Source of the DNA: Flavobacteriaceae bacterium
GTDB lineage: Bacteria > Bacteroidota > Bacteroidia > Flavobacteriales > Flavobacteriaceae
Assembly (NCBI GenBank): GCA_003564185.1
Contig: PXFS01000023.1
Span: 1-64,000 of the forward strand
Reading direction: 5' to 3'
DNA: 64,000 nucleotides
The notes beneath the pieces were generated by a model. The model was not told the origin of the DNA. It made no database searches and saw only the letters and a program-made list of their open reading frames with translations. The position numbers and the translations under genes are program-made. Below, one piece after another: positions 28,021 through 38,429 of the stretch (its first letter is position 1; each line of letters begins with the position of its first letter).

Positions 28021-28761
28021 TTACATGATGTCTAAGTAGTATTCAACTACAGAACTTATCTGTTCTTCTTTCTCATTTGAGTCACCCCTAAATTTAATTT
28101 TATTCTTTTTAATAAAATTTTTAATTTCTTTTTTAAATTCTCCAGGAAAATTATTGTTGGCTTTTCTTTTACTAGTTTCTATTTCAAAATAATCTCCATT
28201 AACAGAAATATAATAAGCAACGCTAGACTTAAGTTGTGCAGGTCTACCAGTGTCGTAAGAACTTTCACTTTTTTGCTCAGGAATAAAATCTTGATAGTAG
28301 CGTTTCAAAATTTGAGCTTTATTTCCATTTTTTTCAAATTCATCTACGATAACTAAGTATCCATTTGGAGATCTACCATTTTCAAATAAAATTCTTGGAC
28401 CATGAAAATATTTAAATCGTTCGCCTTCTAATTCAAAACCAAGTTGATTTGTTTTCTGAACGGGTCCAGCTTTAGAACGATCATCTTCCATCATTAATTC
28501 AAATTCATCTTTAAAAATGTTGTACCGTATTTCACCTTCCATTTCTTCACCATCTTCTTTTTCTTCTATAATTTTACCAATTTTAAAATCTTCATATAAA
28601 AGAGGGCTACCATTAACTTTGTCTAATTCAATTTCTCTGTCACCAACCATCATTTGATCAAATGCAGTTAAATCCCTCCAATCTCCCATGGAATTCATAT
28701 TAATTTGAGCAAAAGAAAATGAAGTTACTAGAATAAATAGGAATAAAATTTTTGTTTTCAT
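28021..28761 (-). CDS. Unknown secreted protein
   Basis: I do not recognise a family. The 246-residue product begins with a clear Sec signal peptide (MKTKILFLFILVTSFSFAQ, about 19 residues) and no lipobox or later membrane segment, so it is expected in the periplasm or outside. The mature part is charged and beta-prone, with GDREIELDKVNGSPLLYEDF and RYNIFKDEFELMMEDD. The order of a short pre-strand, charged turn and strand resembles small flavobacterial exported proteins without known role. It stands alone, with its own promoter and terminator, between the met operon and the ribosomal cluster. Confidence 0.7.
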   Translation of the reverse strand: MKTKILFLFILVTSFSFAQINMNSMGDWRDLTAFDQMMVGDREIELDKVNGSPLLYEDFKIGKIIEEKEDGEEMEGEIRYNIFKDEFELMMEDDRSKAGPVQKTNQLGFELEGERFKYFHGPRILFENGRSPNGYLVIVDEFEKNGNKAQILKRYYQDFIPEQKSESSYDTGRPAQLKSSVAYYISVNGDYFEIETSKRKANNNFPGEFKKEIKNFIKKNKIKFRGDSNEKEEQISSVVEYYLDIM

Positions 28762-28780
28762 GTTTTTTAGTTTTAAAGTT

Positions 28781-28812
28781 CAAATATAGAGTTATTAAAC
28801 ACCAATGCCAAA
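28781..28812 (-). promoter_or_regulatory. Promoter of the 28021-28761 gene
   Basis: Minus-strand TTTG (28809-28812), 20-bp spacer and TATATTTG (28781-28788) match the Bacteroidota consensus; transcription would start only about 13 nt before the ATG. The rest of the 325-bp divergent region up to 29009 shows no gene or repeat that I can support. Confidence 0.65.
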
Positions 28813-29009
28813 ATACTAATTAATTATATTCAAAATTGATGCCAGTTTTAGCATATCTGAGCTAATTTTTAATACTTATTGAGTAAAAATTAATAAAAGA
28901 AGGGCTACAAAGTTAATTTTAAAGCTTGGTATACTTATTGATTTGTGTAACTGGTTTTAAAGTGTATTCGTTAGCGCTATTTAACTTTCAGAAAATAAAT
29001 TATTTATAA

Positions 29010-29040
29010 TTTGTCTGTTTAAAATTAATTACTACTTTTG
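29010..29040 (+). promoter_or_regulatory. Promoter of the str/S10 ribosomal operon
   Basis: TTTG at 29010-29013, exactly 19 bases, then TACTTTTG at 29033-29040, a complete match to the Bacteroidota consensus. It predicts a leader of about 40 nt before rpsL. The leader contains a short CCTAAAAATTAGG dyad (29047-29059). Confidence 0.75.
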
Positions 29041-29086
29041 CAACTCCTAAAAATTAGGGTTATTAAATTAATATTTGTAAAATAAT

Positions 29087-29461
29087 ATGCCAACAATTTC
29101 ACAATTAGTTAGAAAAGGAAGACGTACTATAACTAAGAAGAGTAAATCGGCTGCTTTGGATTCTTGTCCTCAGAGACGTGGAGTTTGTACGCGTGTTTAC
29201 ACAACCACACCAAAAAAACCTAACTCAGCAATGCGAAAAGTTGCTCGTGTAAGGTTAACAAATGGTAAGGAGGTTAACGCATACATTCCAGGGGAGGGAC
29301 ACAATCTTCAAGAGCACTCGATAGTATTAGTTAGAGGCGGGAGAGTAAAAGACTTGCCAGGGGTAAGGTACCATATTGTAAGAGGTGCTTTAGATACTGC
29401 TGGAGTAGAAGGTAGATTGCAACGTAGAAGTAAATACGGTGCTAAACGTCCAAAAAAATAA
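29087..29461 (+). CDS. rpsL: 30S ribosomal protein S12
   Basis: Decoding-centre protein of the small subunit and first gene of the ribosomal supercluster. The streptomycin-site residues are wild type: Lys43 in [13 protein letters not shown] and Lys88 in [13 protein letters not shown], next to Asp89, which is methylthiolated in some bacteria. The 124-residue length is standard. It is read from the strong promoter about 50 bp upstream and followed by rpsG after 23 bp. Confidence 0.99.
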   Translation: MPTISQLVRKGRRTITKKSKSAALDSCPQRRGVCTRVYTTTPKKPNSAMRKVARVRLTNGKEVNAYIPGEGHNLQEHSIVLVRGGRVKDLPGVRYHIVRGALDTAGVEGRLQRRSKYGAKRPKK

Positions 29462-29484
29462 GTTGAATACGTTAAAGTAAAGAC

Positions 29485-29961
29485 ATGAGAAAAAGACAGG
29501 CAAAAGCGAGACCTATACTTCCAGACCCAAAATTCAATGATCAGTTAGTGACACGTTTCGTTAACATGTTGATGTGGGATGGTAAAAAGTCAGTAGCTTT
29601 TAAAATCTTCTATGATGCAATGGATATTGTAGAGGAAAAGAAGCAAGATGAGGAAAAATCTGCTTTAGAGGTGTGGAAAGAAGCACTTTCTAATGTAATG
29701 CCTCACGTTGAGGTGAGAAGTAGAAGAGTTGGAGGGGCAACCTTTCAAATTCCTACACCTATTCGACCAGATAGAAAAATTTCAACAGCCATGAAATGGT
29801 TGATTAATTTTTCAAGAAAGCGAAACGAAAAATCTATGGCTAATAAATTAGCTGCAGAAGTTTTAGCTGCTGCTAAAGAAGAAGGAGCAGCGGTTAAGAA
29901 AAGAGTAGATACTCACCGTATGGCTGAAGCTAACAAAGCATTTTCACACTTTAGATTCTAA
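29485..29961 (+). CDS. rpsG: 30S ribosomal protein S7
   Basis: Primary binder of the 3' major domain of 16S rRNA, forming the head and lining the E site. [19 protein letters not shown] at the start and the [11 protein letters not shown] and NKAFSHFRF segments are typical. At 158 residues it is the usual short form. The str order rpsL-rpsG-fusA is kept, with fusA 5 bp downstream. Confidence 0.99.
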   Translation: MRKRQAKARPILPDPKFNDQLVTRFVNMLMWDGKKSVAFKIFYDAMDIVEEKKQDEEKSALEVWKEALSNVMPHVEVRSRRVGGATFQIPTPIRPDRKISTAMKWLINFSRKRNEKSMANKLAAEVLAAAKEEGAAVKKRVDTHRMAEANKAFSHFRF

Positions 29962-29966
29962 GAGCA

Positions 29967-32078
29967 ATGGCACAAAGAGATTTAAAATTTACAAGGAATA
30001 TAGGTATTGCAGCGCATATTGATGCGGGTAAGACAACAACAACTGAGCGTATTTTATATTACACAGGGGTAAGCCATAAAATTGGTGAAGTGCATGATGG
30101 TGCTGCAACAATGGACTGGATGGAACAGGAGCAGGAGCGTGGTATTACTATTACTTCTGCGGCTACTCACTGTAAGTGGATGTATAGAGATCAAGAGTAT
30201 ACAGTTAACATTATTGATACTCCTGGACACGTTGATTTTACTGTAGAAGTAGAGCGATCTTTACGTGTGTTGGATGGAGTTGTTGCTTTGTTTAGCGCGG
30301 TTGATGGTGTTGAGCCACAATCTGAGACAGTTTGGAGACAAGCTGATAAATATAAGGTACCTCGCTTAGGTTTTGTTAACAAAATGGACCGTCAAGGTGC
30401 TAACTTCTTTAACGTTTGTAATCAAGTTAGAGAAATGTTAGGAGGTAACCCGGTTCCATTGCAAGTTCCAATTGGAGATGAAATTGACTTTAAAGGTGTG
30501 GTTGATTTGATTTCTAAGAAAGCAATTGTATGGAATGAAGAGGATATGGGTATGACTTATGAAGTCATTGACATACCTGCTGAATTAGAAGAAGACGTGC
30601 AAAAATATAGAGCTGAACTAGTAGAAGCTGTAGCTGAGTATGATGAAGAATTGATGGAAAAATTCTTTGAAGATGAAGACTCAATTACTGAAGACGAAAT
30701 TATTGCAGCTTTACGTGCGGCAACAATTGATATGTCAATCATTCCTATGATGTGTGGTTCTGCATTTAAGAATAAAGGAGTTCAAGCTATGCTTGATGCA
30801 GTGATGCGCTTTTTGCCATCACCTGTTGATGTTGAAGCAATTGAAGGAGAAAATCCTTCAACCGGAGAAATGGAGTCGAGAAAACCAAACGTTGAATCGC
30901 CATTTTCTGCTTTAGCATTTAAAATTGCAACCGATCCTTTTGTTGGTCGTTTAGCATTCTTTAGAGCTTATTCGGGTACACTTGACGCTGGTTCTTACGT
31001 ATTGAACAATCGCTCTGGTAAAAAGGAACGTATTTCAAGAATGTATCAAATGCACTCTAATAAACAACAGCCAATTGATAAAATTGAAGCTGGAGATATT
31101 GGAGCGGCCGTAGGTTTTAAAGATATTAAAACTGGAGATACATTAACGGATATGGATCATCCAATTGTTTTGGAATCTATGTCTTTTCCTGATCCTGTAA
31201 TAGGTATTGCTGTTGAGCCTAAAACTAAGGCTGATGTTGAGAAAATGGGAACAGCTTTAGCTAAATTAGCGGAAGAGGATCCTACATTTGTTGTTAAAAC
31301 AGATGAAGCCTCAGGGCAAACTGTAATCTCTGGTATGGGTGAACTTCACTTAGACATCTTAATTGACCGAATGAAGCGTGAATTTAAGGTAGAAGTTAAT
31401 GTAGGTGAGCCACAAGTAGAGTACAAAGAAACTTTAAAACGTAATGCAGATCACCGTGAAGTTTATAAAAAACAAACAGGTGGTAGAGGTAAGTTTGCGG
31501 ATATTGTTTTCGAAATGGGACCTGTTGATGAGGACTTTGAAGGAAACGGATTACAGTTTATTGACCAAATTAAAGGGGGTAGAATTCCAAAAGAATTTGT
31601 TCCTTCTGTGAAAGCTGGTTTTGAAGCAGCTATGAAAGTAGGACCTTTGGCTGGTTTCCAAATGGATACTTTGAAAGTTACTTTAAAGGATGGTTCTTTC
31701 CACCCTGTAGATTCTGATCAGCTATCATTTGAGTTAGCTGCTAAGTTAGGATTTAAAGCAGCTGCAAAGAAAGCGGGAGCAGTTGTGCTTGAGCCAATGA
31801 TGAAGGTTGAAGTAGTTACTCCTGAAGAGAATATGGGTGATATAGTTGGTGATTTGAACCGTAGAAGAGGGCAAGTGAATGACATGTCTGACCGTTCTGG
31901 AGCAAAAGTTGTTAAAGCAATTGTTCCGTTATCAGAAATGTTTGGATATGTAACTACTTTAAGAACATTGTCTTCGGGTAGAGCAACTTCAACAATGGAG
32001 TTTTCACATTATGAAGAAACTCCAAGTAATATTTCAGAAACAGTAATCGCTGCGGCGAAAGGAGAAACAAACGCGTAA
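29967..32078 (+). CDS. fusA: Elongation factor G
   Basis: GTPase that drives translocation of tRNA and mRNA on the ribosome. All G motifs are present: P-loop [13 protein letters not shown], switch [20 protein letters not shown], and NKMD in [12 protein letters not shown]. Domain IV shows [14 protein letters not shown] and FHPVDSD, and the C-terminal domain [17 protein letters not shown]. At 703 residues it is full length, and its place in the str operon marks it as the housekeeping copy. Neither tuf nor a second EF-G is in the window. Confidence 0.98.
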   Translation: MAQRDLKFTRNIGIAAHIDAGKTTTTERILYYTGVSHKIGEVHDGAATMDWMEQEQERGITITSAATHCKWMYRDQEYTVNIIDTPGHVDFTVEVERSLRVLDGVVALFSAVDGVEPQSETVWRQADKYKVPRLGFVNKMDRQGANFFNVCNQVREMLGGNPVPLQVPIGDEIDFKGVVDLISKKAIVWNEEDMGMTYEVIDIPAELEEDVQKYRAELVEAVAEYDEELMEKFFEDEDSITEDEIIAALRAATIDMSIIPMMCGSAFKNKGVQAMLDAVMRFLPSPVDVEAIEGENPSTGEMESRKPNVESPFSALAFKIATDPFVGRLAFFRAYSGTLDAGSYVLNNRSGKKERISRMYQMHSNKQQPIDKIEAGDIGAAVGFKDIKTGDTLTDMDHPIVLESMSFPDPVIGIAVEPKTKADVEKMGTALAKLAEEDPTFVVKTDEASGQTVISGMGELHLDILIDRMKREFKVEVNVGEPQVEYKETLKRNADHREVYKKQTGGRGKFADIVFEMGPVDEDFEGNGLQFIDQIKGGRIPKEFVPSVKAGFEAAMKVGPLAGFQMDTLKVTLKDGSFHPVDSDQLSFELAAKLGFKAAAKKAGAVVLEPMMKVEVVTPEENMGDIVGDLNRRRGQVNDMSDRSGAKVVKAIVPLSEMFGYVTTLRTLSSGRATSTMEFSHYEETPSNISETVIAAAKGETNA

Positions 32079-32090
32079 TAAGAACTTATC

Positions 32091-32396
32091 ATGAGTCAGA
32101 AAATAAGAATCAAACTTAAATCTTACGATCATAACTTGGTTGATAAGTCAGCTGAAAAAATCGTAAAAACTGTAAAAACAACTGGTGCAGTAGTAACTGG
32201 TCCAATACCATTACCTACTAAAAAGAAAATTTTTACTGTTTTACGTTCCCCTCACGTAAATAAAAAATCGCGTGAGCAGTTTGAGCTGAATTCATTCAAG
32301 CGTCTATTAGACATTTACAGCTCTTCATCAAAAACCATTGATGCATTGATGAAGCTGGAATTGCCTAGTGGAGTAGAAGTAGAAATTAAGGTTTAA
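32091..32396 (+). CDS. rpsJ: 30S ribosomal protein S10
   Basis: Small-subunit head protein that also serves as NusE in transcription antitermination. [20 protein letters not shown] and the loop [18 protein letters not shown] are standard; the length is 101 residues. It follows fusA by 12 bp. In contrast to E. coli it is joined to the str genes, and the next gene (rplC) is preceded by an 85-bp gap containing a terminator-like hairpin. Confidence 0.98.
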   Translation: MSQKIRIKLKSYDHNLVDKSAEKIVKTVKTTGAVVTGPIPLPTKKKIFTVLRSPHVNKKSREQFELNSFKRLLDIYSSSSKTIDALMKLELPSGVEVEIKV

Positions 32397-32421
32397 TTAC
32401 AACGAATTGAAAGTAAAAAAT

Positions 32422-32452
32422 AAGTGCGGTAGTCTTGCTGCACTTGTTTTTT
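32422..32452 (+). terminator. Terminator-like hairpin between rpsJ and rplC
   Basis: AAGTGCGGTA (32422-32431), a GTCT loop and TGCTGCACTT (32436-32445) form a 10-bp stem with two G-U pairs, followed by G and six T. It looks like an intrinsic terminator or attenuator inside the supercluster, where full termination would cut off all downstream ribosomal genes. I see no clear new promoter between it and rplC. Confidence 0.6.
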
Positions 32453-32481
32453 GATGTTTAAATAAATTAATAATTATAAAT

Positions 32482-33096
32482 ATGTCTGGGTTAATAGGAA
32501 AGAAAATTGGCATGACCAGCATCTTTGATGAAAATGGAAAAAACATTCCATGTACTGTAATTGAAGCTGGACCATGTGTAGTTACCCAAGTCAGAACCTC
32601 AGAGGTTGACGGGTATGAAGCTCTTCAACTTGGTTTCGATGACAAATCAGACAAGAATGCTAGTTTAGCTGCTCAAGGGCACTTTAAGAAAGCTGGTACT
32701 TCCGTCAAAAGAAAAGTTGTTGAATTCCAAGGATTTGAAGAAGAACACAAACTAGGTGATCAAGTCACTGTAGATTTGTTTAAAGAAGGAGAATTTGTTG
32801 ATGTTTCAGGAACCTCTAAAGGTAAAGGCTTTCAAGGTGTAGTTAAGCGCCATGGTTTTGCCGGTTCAGAGCGAACTCACGGTCAACAAAGTATGCTTAG
32901 AGCGCCTGGTTCTGTAGGTGCTGCCTCTGATCCATCAAGAGTTTTCAAAGGAATGCGAATGGCTGGTCAGACAGGGAATGCAAAAGTAAAAGTTCAAAAT
33001 CTTAGAGTGTTAAAAGTAGTACCTGAAAAAAATCTTTTAGTAGTTAAAGGATGTGTGCCAGGTCATAATAACGCTTATGTAACTATTCAGAAGTAA
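32482..33096 (+). CDS. rplC: 50S ribosomal protein L3
   Basis: Early-assembly large-subunit protein reaching toward the peptidyl transferase centre. The start [18 protein letters not shown] and the extended loop [20 protein letters not shown], including the glutamine that is methylated in some bacteria, are clear. The length is 204 residues. Its stop overlaps the rplD start by one base (TAATG). Confidence 0.98.
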   Translation: MSGLIGKKIGMTSIFDENGKNIPCTVIEAGPCVVTQVRTSEVDGYEALQLGFDDKSDKNASLAAQGHFKKAGTSVKRKVVEFQGFEEEHKLGDQVTVDLFKEGEFVDVSGTSKGKGFQGVVKRHGFAGSERTHGQQSMLRAPGSVGAASDPSRVFKGMRMAGQTGNAKVKVQNLRVLKVVPEKNLLVVKGCVPGHNNAYVTIQK

Positions 33097-33725
33097 TGAA
33101 ATTAGCAGTAGTAGATATAAACGGTAAAGAAACAGGTAAGGAAGTAACACTTTCTGACGCTGTTTTTGGAATTGAACCTAACGAGCATGCTATTTATTTA
33201 GATGTGAAGCAACACCTTGCCAATAAACGTCAAGGTACGCACAAAGCTAAAGAGCGTGCAGAAATTAAAGGTTCTACAAGAAAGATCAAGAAGCAGAAAG
33301 GTACTGGTACAGCACGAGCTGGTAGTATCAAATCTCCTGTTTTTAGAGGTGGTGGTAGAATTTTTGGCCCTAGGCCGAGAGATTATCACTTTAAACTGAA
33401 CAAGAAATTAAAGCGTTTGGCAAGAAAGTCTGCTTTAGCTCAAAAGGCTAAAAATAATCAGATTATGGTTCTTGACAGTATTCAATTGGAACAACCAAGA
33501 ACAAAAGAATTTAAGCAAATGCTTAGTAATTTGGGTGTTGCTGATAAAAAGTCAGTGTTTGTGTTGGATGTGTCAAATAAAAATGTATATTTGTCATCGC
33601 GAAATTTACAAGAGTCTAAAGTTGTAACTGCTTCAAATTTAAATACTTACAGAATTTTGAATAATTCAATGTTAGTGTTTTCTGAAGCTGCTTTAGCTTC
33701 TTTAGAGAGTAACTTAACAAAATAA
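33096..33725 (+). CDS. rplD: 50S ribosomal protein L4
   Basis: Lines the peptide exit tunnel. In E. coli L4 also represses its own operon by binding the S10 leader; whether that holds here is unknown. The basic tunnel loop RKIKKQKGTGTARAGSIKSP and GGGRIFGPRPRDYHFKLNKK are present, and the length is 209 residues. It starts within the rplC stop codon, which implies coupled translation. Confidence 0.98.
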   Translation: MKLAVVDINGKETGKEVTLSDAVFGIEPNEHAIYLDVKQHLANKRQGTHKAKERAEIKGSTRKIKKQKGTGTARAGSIKSPVFRGGGRIFGPRPRDYHFKLNKKLKRLARKSALAQKAKNNQIMVLDSIQLEQPRTKEFKQMLSNLGVADKKSVFVLDVSNKNVYLSSRNLQESKVVTASNLNTYRILNNSMLVFSEAALASLESNLTK

Positions 33726-33734
33726 GCAACAGAT

Positions 33735-34025
33735 ATGAGTATTTTATTGAAACCTATTATTACAGAAAAGGCTACTCAAGACAGTGAGTTAAAAAACACT
33801 TTTTGGTTTGAGGTGAAGCCTTCAGCGAACAAGGTTCAAATTAAAAATGCCATTGAGGAAGCTTATGGTGTTAATGTTGAGAGTGTTCGTACAATGAACG
33901 TATATCCGAAGGTGAAGAGCCGTTTCACAAAAACTGGTGTGGTTGTTGGTAGAAAGAAATTTACCAAAAAAGCAATAGTTACGGTGACGGATGGAGAAAC
34001 AATAGATTTATATAGTAATCTTTAA
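33735..34025 (+). CDS. rplW: 50S ribosomal protein L23
   Basis: Binds 23S rRNA domain III near the tunnel exit and docks trigger factor and the signal recognition particle. The family start LLKPIITEKATQDSE and FEVKPSANKVQIKNAIEEAYGV are present. The length is 96 residues, and it sits between rplD and rplB in the conserved S10 order. Confidence 0.98.
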   Translation: MSILLKPIITEKATQDSELKNTFWFEVKPSANKVQIKNAIEEAYGVNVESVRTMNVYPKVKSRFTKTGVVVGRKKFTKKAIVTVTDGETIDLYSNL

Positions 34026-34034
34026 GAAAAAAAA

Positions 34035-34862
34035 ATGTCGGTAAGAAAATTAAAACCTATTACTCCAGGTCAGCGTTTTAGAGTTGTTAATGGTTTCGAC
34101 GCCATCACAACTGATAAGCCGGAGAAGTCTTTATTGGCTCCGAAAAAACGATCTGGTGGTAGAAACAATCAGGGTAGAATGACCATGCGCTACATTGGTG
34201 GTGGTCATAAGAAAAGGTATCGTATTATTGACTTCAAAAGAGATGTTTTTGACGTATCGGCTGAGGTTCTTTCAATTGAATATGACCCTAACAGAACTGC
34301 TTTTATTGCGTTATTGCAATATGAAAATGGAGAAAAACGTTATATCGTTGCTCCCAATGGCTTAAAAGTAGGTGATAAAATCATGTCATCTAAAAAAGGT
34401 GCCCTAATTGAAATTGGTAATGCAATGCCATTGTCACAAATTCCTTTTGGAACAATCATTTCATGTGTGGAGTTGAGACCTGATCAAGGAGCATGTATGG
34501 CAAGAAGTGCAGGTACATTTGCACAATTGATGGCTAAAGAAGGAAAATATGCAACTATTAAGTTGCCATCTGGTGAGACTCGATTAGTATTGGTAGACTG
34601 TATGGCTACGGTTGGTGCAGTATCTAACAGTGATCACCAATTGTTAGTTTCTGGTAAAGCTGGTAGAAGCAGATGGTTGGGTAGAAGACCTAGAACAAGA
34701 GCTGTAGTGATGAATCCTGTTGATCACCCAATGGGTGGTGGTGAAGGAAGAGCTTCAGGTGGTCACCCAAGATCTAGAAATGGTATACCTGCAAAAGGAT
34801 TCAAAACCAGATCTAAGAAGAAGTCGAGTAATAAACATATTGTAGAACGTAGAAAAAAATAA
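34035..34862 (+). CDS. rplB: 50S ribosomal protein L2
   Basis: Highly conserved rRNA-binding protein needed for subunit association and peptidyl transfer. [38 protein letters not shown] and the C-terminal [17 protein letters not shown] are clear; the length is 275 residues. The loop reads [10 protein letters not shown], with Met where E. coli and many bacteria have His (VDHPHGGGEG). I regard this as a lineage variant rather than a defect. Confidence 0.98.
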   Translation: MSVRKLKPITPGQRFRVVNGFDAITTDKPEKSLLAPKKRSGGRNNQGRMTMRYIGGGHKKRYRIIDFKRDVFDVSAEVLSIEYDPNRTAFIALLQYENGEKRYIVAPNGLKVGDKIMSSKKGALIEIGNAMPLSQIPFGTIISCVELRPDQGACMARSAGTFAQLMAKEGKYATIKLPSGETRLVLVDCMATVGAVSNSDHQLLVSGKAGRSRWLGRRPRTRAVVMNPVDHPMGGGEGRASGGHPRSRNGIPAKGFKTRSKKKSSNKHIVERRKK

Positions 34863-34865
34863 GAT

Positions 34866-35144
34866 ATGGCACGTTCATTAAAAAAAGGACCCTTCGTTCA
34901 CTATAAGTTAGAGAAAAAAGTAGCTCAAAGTGTTGATTCCGGTAAAAAATCTGTAATTAAGACTTGGTCAAGAGCATCTATGATTACTCCAGACTTTGTT
35001 GGCCAAACGATTGGTGTGCATAATGGAAAACAATTTGTACCTGTTTTTGTAACTGAAAATATGGTAGGACATAAATTAGGTGAGTTTTCTCCAACAAGAA
35101 CTTTTAGAGGGCATACAGGTCCTAAAAATAAAGGTAAAAAATAA
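34866..35144 (+). CDS. rpsS: 30S ribosomal protein S19
   Basis: Head protein that binds 16S rRNA with S13. The start [19 protein letters not shown] and the C-terminal [20 protein letters not shown] are diagnostic. The length is 92 residues. It begins 3 bp after rplB and is followed after 7 bp by rplV. Confidence 0.99.
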   Translation: MARSLKKGPFVHYKLEKKVAQSVDSGKKSVIKTWSRASMITPDFVGQTIGVHNGKQFVPVFVTENMVGHKLGEFSPTRTFRGHTGPKNKGKK

Positions 35145-35151
35145 TTAAGCG

Positions 35152-35559
35152 ATGGGAGTACGTAAAAGAAATAGAGCTGAAGAGCTGAAAGAGGCAAAAA
35201 TGAGTGTAGCTTTTGCTAAACTTAATAATTGTCCTACTTCTCCAAGAAAAATGCGCTTAGTTGCTGATCTTGTTAGAGGAAAAGATGTTGAGCAAGCCTT
35301 GCAAATTTTAAAATTTACAACTAAAGAGGCGGCTAGAAGATTAGATAAGCTTTTGTTGTCTGCAATTGCCAATTGGCAAAATAAAAATCCAGAAGCATCT
35401 ATTGAAGATGCAAACTTATTTATTGCAGAAATTAAAGTTGATAGTGCAAGTGTTTTAAAGCGTTTACGTCCGGCGCCACAAGGTAGAGCGCACCGTATAA
35501 GAAAACGCTCTAATCACGTTACTATAACATTAGGAGAAAGAATTAACACAGAAAGCTAA
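35152..35559 (+). CDS. rplV: 50S ribosomal protein L22
   Basis: Large-subunit protein whose beta-hairpin narrows the exit tunnel near macrolide sites. NNCPTSPRKMRLVADLVRGKDVEQA and the hairpin LKRLRPAPQGRAHRIRKRSNHV are typical. The 135-residue form includes a roughly 15-residue basic N-terminal extension (MGVRKRNRAEELKEAK) usual in Flavobacteriia, which supports the ATG at 35152 over the internal Met at codon 17. Confidence 0.97.
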   Translation: MGVRKRNRAEELKEAKMSVAFAKLNNCPTSPRKMRLVADLVRGKDVEQALQILKFTTKEAARRLDKLLLSAIANWQNKNPEASIEDANLFIAEIKVDSASVLKRLRPAPQGRAHRIRKRSNHVTITLGERINTES

Positions 35560-35564
35560 GATAG

Positions 35565-36278
35565 ATGGGACAAAAAACAAATCCAATAGGTAATAGATTG
35601 GGAATCATCAAAGGTTGGGAGTCTAACTGGTATGGTGGTAGAGACTATGGAAACAATCTAGCTGAGGACGACAAAATACGTAAGTATATTTTTGCACGTT
35701 TATCTAAAGCTAGTGTTTCTAGAGTAATTATTGAGCGAACTTTAAAACTTGTAACCGTTACTATCACTACGGCACGTCCAGGTATTATAATTGGAAAAGG
35801 AGGTCAAGAGGTAGACAAGCTTAAAGAAGAACTTAAAAAAATTACGAATAAGGAGGTTCAGGTGAATATCCACGAAATTAAACGACCTGAATTAGATGCT
35901 CATCTTGTAGCGACCAGTGTGGCAAGACAAGTAGAGAACAGAATTTCCTACCGTAGAGCGATTAAGATGGCAATAGCAGCAACTATGAGAATGAACGCAG
36001 AAGGAATAAAAATCCAAATTTCTGGTCGTCTGAATGGAGCTGAAATGGCAAGATCTGAGTCGTATAAGGAAGGTAGAATTCCATTATCAACTTTTAGAGC
36101 AGATATTGATTACGCTTTAGTGGAAGCTCATACTACTTATGGTAGATTGGGAATTAAAGTGTGGATTATGAAAGGTGAAGTTTACGGAAAAAGAGAGCTC
36201 TCTCCTCTCGTAGGTCTTTCTAAAGGAGACAGAAAAGGTAGTAAAGGAAGACGTCCTAACAAACGTCGTAAAAAGTAA
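35565..36278 (+). CDS. rpsC: 30S ribosomal protein S3
   Basis: Forms part of the mRNA entry channel and ribosomal helicase. [20 protein letters not shown] at the start, the KH-domain GxxG loop in [18 protein letters not shown], and C-terminal [18 protein letters not shown] are present. The length is 237 residues with a basic [18 protein letters not shown] tail. Confidence 0.98.
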   Translation: MGQKTNPIGNRLGIIKGWESNWYGGRDYGNNLAEDDKIRKYIFARLSKASVSRVIIERTLKLVTVTITTARPGIIIGKGGQEVDKLKEELKKITNKEVQVNIHEIKRPELDAHLVATSVARQVENRISYRRAIKMAIAATMRMNAEGIKIQISGRLNGAEMARSESYKEGRIPLSTFRADIDYALVEAHTTYGRLGIKVWIMKGEVYGKRELSPLVGLSKGDRKGSKGRRPNKRRKK

Positions 36279-36293
36279 TTTAAATCGTAAGAA

Positions 36294-36713
36294 ATGTTAC
36301 AACCTAAAAGAACTAAGCATCGTAAACAGCAGAAGGGGAGAATGAAGGGGAATTCTCAAAGAGGTCATCGTCTATCTAACGGTACCTTTGGATTAAAATC
36401 CTTGGATTCTTCATTTGTTAATTCAAGACAAATAGAAGCTGCCCGTATTGCTGCAACACGATACATGAAGAGAGAAGGGTCATTATGGATTAAAATCTTT
36501 CCAGATAAACCTATTACTAAAAAACCTCTTGAGGTACGTATGGGTAAAGGAAAAGGTGCCATAGACCATTATGCAGCTGTTGTTAAGCCAGGAAGAATAA
36601 TGTTTGAAATAGGTGGTGTTCCTTTGGACGTTGCTAAGGAGGCGTTAAGATTGGCGGCACAGAAGTTGCCTGTGAGAACTAAATTCGTAGTAGCTAGAGA
36701 TTATCAAGAATAG
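36294..36713 (+). CDS. rplP: 50S ribosomal protein L16
   Basis: Binds 5S and 23S rRNA and contacts A-site t[42 protein letters not shown] and [20 protein letters not shown] are diagnostic. The length is 139 residues, standard for the family, and it is followed 6 bp later by rpmC. Confidence 0.98.
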   Translation: MLQPKRTKHRKQQKGRMKGNSQRGHRLSNGTFGLKSLDSSFVNSRQIEAARIAATRYMKREGSLWIKIFPDKPITKKPLEVRMGKGKGAIDHYAAVVKPGRIMFEIGGVPLDVAKEALRLAAQKLPVRTKFVVARDYQE

Positions 36714-36719
36714 AAAATT

Positions 36720-36911
36720 ATGAAACAGTCAGAGATTAAAGAATTATCTGTAGCAGATTTACACGAAGAACTTGATAAAGCTCGTAAAGAGTTATCAAAT
36801 TTAAAGATGACTCATGCTATTAGTCCGCTTGAAAACCCTATGCAAATTAGAGCTTCAAGAAGAACAATAGCAAGGTTAGCTACAGAAATCACTAAAAGAG
36901 AATTAGATTAA
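36720..36911 (+). CDS. rpmC: 50S ribosomal protein L29
   Basis: Small two-helix protein near the tunnel exit that helps bind trigger factor. The pattern [20 protein letters not shown] followed by [20 protein letters not shown] and [11 protein letters not shown] is standard. The length is 63 residues. Confidence 0.97.
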   Translation: MKQSEIKELSVADLHEELDKARKELSNLKMTHAISPLENPMQIRASRRTIARLATEITKRELD

Positions 36912-36922
36912 TTCTGCTTACA

Positions 36923-37180
36923 ATGGAAAAAAGAAATTTAAGAAAAGAACGTGTCGGAGTTGTGACTAGCAATAAAATGCAAAAGTCAATTGTTGTTTCC
37001 GAAACAAAAAAAGTGAAGCACCCTAAATATGGTAAATTCGTTATGAAAACCAAAAAATATGTTGCTCACGATGAAAACAACGATTGTAACGAAGGAGACA
37101 CTGTACGTATTATGGAAACTAGAAAATTGAGCAAGAATAAGTGCTGGAGACTAGTTGATGTAATAGAAAGAGCTAAATAA
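36923..37180 (+). CDS. rpsQ: 30S ribosomal protein S17
   Basis: OB-fold protein binding the 5' domain of 16S r[30 protein letters not shown] and the C-terminal [24 protein letters not shown] are clear. The length is 85 residues, and rplN starts 2 bp after its stop. Confidence 0.98.
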   Translation: MEKRNLRKERVGVVTSNKMQKSIVVSETKKVKHPKYGKFVMKTKKYVAHDENNDCNEGDTVRIMETRKLSKNKCWRLVDVIERAK

Positions 37181-37182
37181 TT

Positions 37183-37551
37183 ATGGTACAACAAGAATCA
37201 AGATTAAGAGTAGCCGATAATACAGGAGCAAAGCAAGTGCTTGTTATTCGTGTATTGGGAGGAACTAAGAAGCGTTACGCTTCCGTAGGTGATAAAATTG
37301 TGGTTAGTGTTAAAGAGTCAACTCCTAATGGAAACATTAAAAAGGGAGCTGTATCTACTGCCGTAGTTGTAAGAACTAATAAAGAAGTGAGAAGACCAGA
37401 CGGTTCTTATATTCGCTTTGATGATAACGCTTGTGTGCTTTTAACGGGTACTGGCGAAATGAGAGGAACACGTGTATTTGGTCCAGTTGCCAAAGAATTA
37501 CGTGATAATCAGTTCATGAAAATTGTTTCACTTGCACCTGAGGTGCTTTAA
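37183..37551 (+). CDS. rplN: 50S ribosomal protein L14
   Basis: Interface protein forming an intersubunit bridge and the binding face for the silencing factor Rsf[31 protein letters not shown] and [20 protein letters not shown] are diagnostic. The length is the invariant 122 residues. It follows rpsQ almost directly. Confidence 0.99.
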   Translation: MVQQESRLRVADNTGAKQVLVIRVLGGTKKRYASVGDKIVVSVKESTPNGNIKKGAVSTAVVVRTNKEVRRPDGSYIRFDDNACVLLTGTGEMRGTRVFGPVAKELRDNQFMKIVSLAPEVL

Positions 37552-37561
37552 ATTTTAGATA

Positions 37562-37873
37562 ATGAACAAGTTAAAACTTAAAGTAGGAGATCAGGTTAGA
37601 GTTACTGCTGGTGAAAGCAAGGGTAAGGAAGGGAAGATTTTGAAATTTTCAAAAGACAAAACTCGTGCCATTGTTGAAGGTGCAAATTTAGTTAAAAAGC
37701 ATCAAAAACCGAGTGCAACTAACCCTCAAGGCGGAATTAAAGAAATGGAAGCCCCTTTACATATTTCTAATTTATCTCTCTTGACTAAAGATGGAAACAC
37801 TACCCGTGTTGGATTTAAAGTAGAGAACGGAAAGAAAGTGAGATTTTCCAAAAAAACGAATGAAGTAATTTAA
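37562..37873 (+). CDS. rplX: 50S ribosomal protein L24
   Basis: Assembly-initiating large-subunit protein with a KOW domain ([20 protein letters not shown], residues 7-26). It is followed by [21 protein letters not shown] and a C-terminal [18 protein letters not shown]. The length is 103 residues. rplE begins 2 bp after its stop. Confidence 0.98.
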   Translation: MNKLKLKVGDQVRVTAGESKGKEGKILKFSKDKTRAIVEGANLVKKHQKPSATNPQGGIKEMEAPLHISNLSLLTKDGNTTRVGFKVENGKKVRFSKKTNEVI

Positions 37874-37875
37874 TT

Positions 37876-38427
37876 ATGAGTTACGTACCAAGATTAAAAG
37901 AAGAGTATTCAAGCAGAGTTCTTCCCGCATTAATGGAAGAATTTGGATATAAGAATACCATGCAAGCACCAAAATTAAAAAAGATAGTGCTTAGTCGTGG
38001 AGTTGGTGAAGCTATTGCTGACAAAAAGCTTATTGACCACGCGGTTAATGAATTAACCCAGATTACAGGTCAAAAGGCTATTGCTACCAAATCAAAAAAG
38101 GATGTGGCTAATTTCAAATTAAGAAAAGGTATGCCTATTGGTGCAATGGTCACTTTGCGCGGTGATAGAATGTATGAATTTTTGGATCGTTTGATTACTT
38201 CTGCACTTCCTCGTGTTAGAGATTTCAATGGAATAAAAGCCAATGGTTTTGATGGTCGTGGAAACTATAACTTAGGAGTGACAGAACAAATTATCTTTCC
38301 AGAGATAGATATTGACAAAGTGAATCGAATTTCAGGAATGGATATTACTTTTGTAACCAATGCTGATACCGATAAGGAAGCTAAGTCTTTGTTAACTGAA
38401 TTAGGTTTACCCTTTAAAAAGAATTAA
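37876..38427 (+). CDS. rplE: 50S ribosomal protein L5
   Basis: 5S rRNA-binding protein contacting P-site t[51 protein letters not shown] and the C-terminal [20 protein letters not shown] are typical. The length is 183 residues, and it overlaps neither neighbour (2-bp gaps on both sides). Confidence 0.98.
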   Translation: MSYVPRLKEEYSSRVLPALMEEFGYKNTMQAPKLKKIVLSRGVGEAIADKKLIDHAVNELTQITGQKAIATKSKKDVANFKLRKGMPIGAMVTLRGDRMYEFLDRLITSALPRVRDFNGIKANGFDGRGNYNLGVTEQIIFPEIDIDKVNRISGMDITFVTNADTDKEAKSLLTELGLPFKKN

Positions 38428-38429
38428 TT

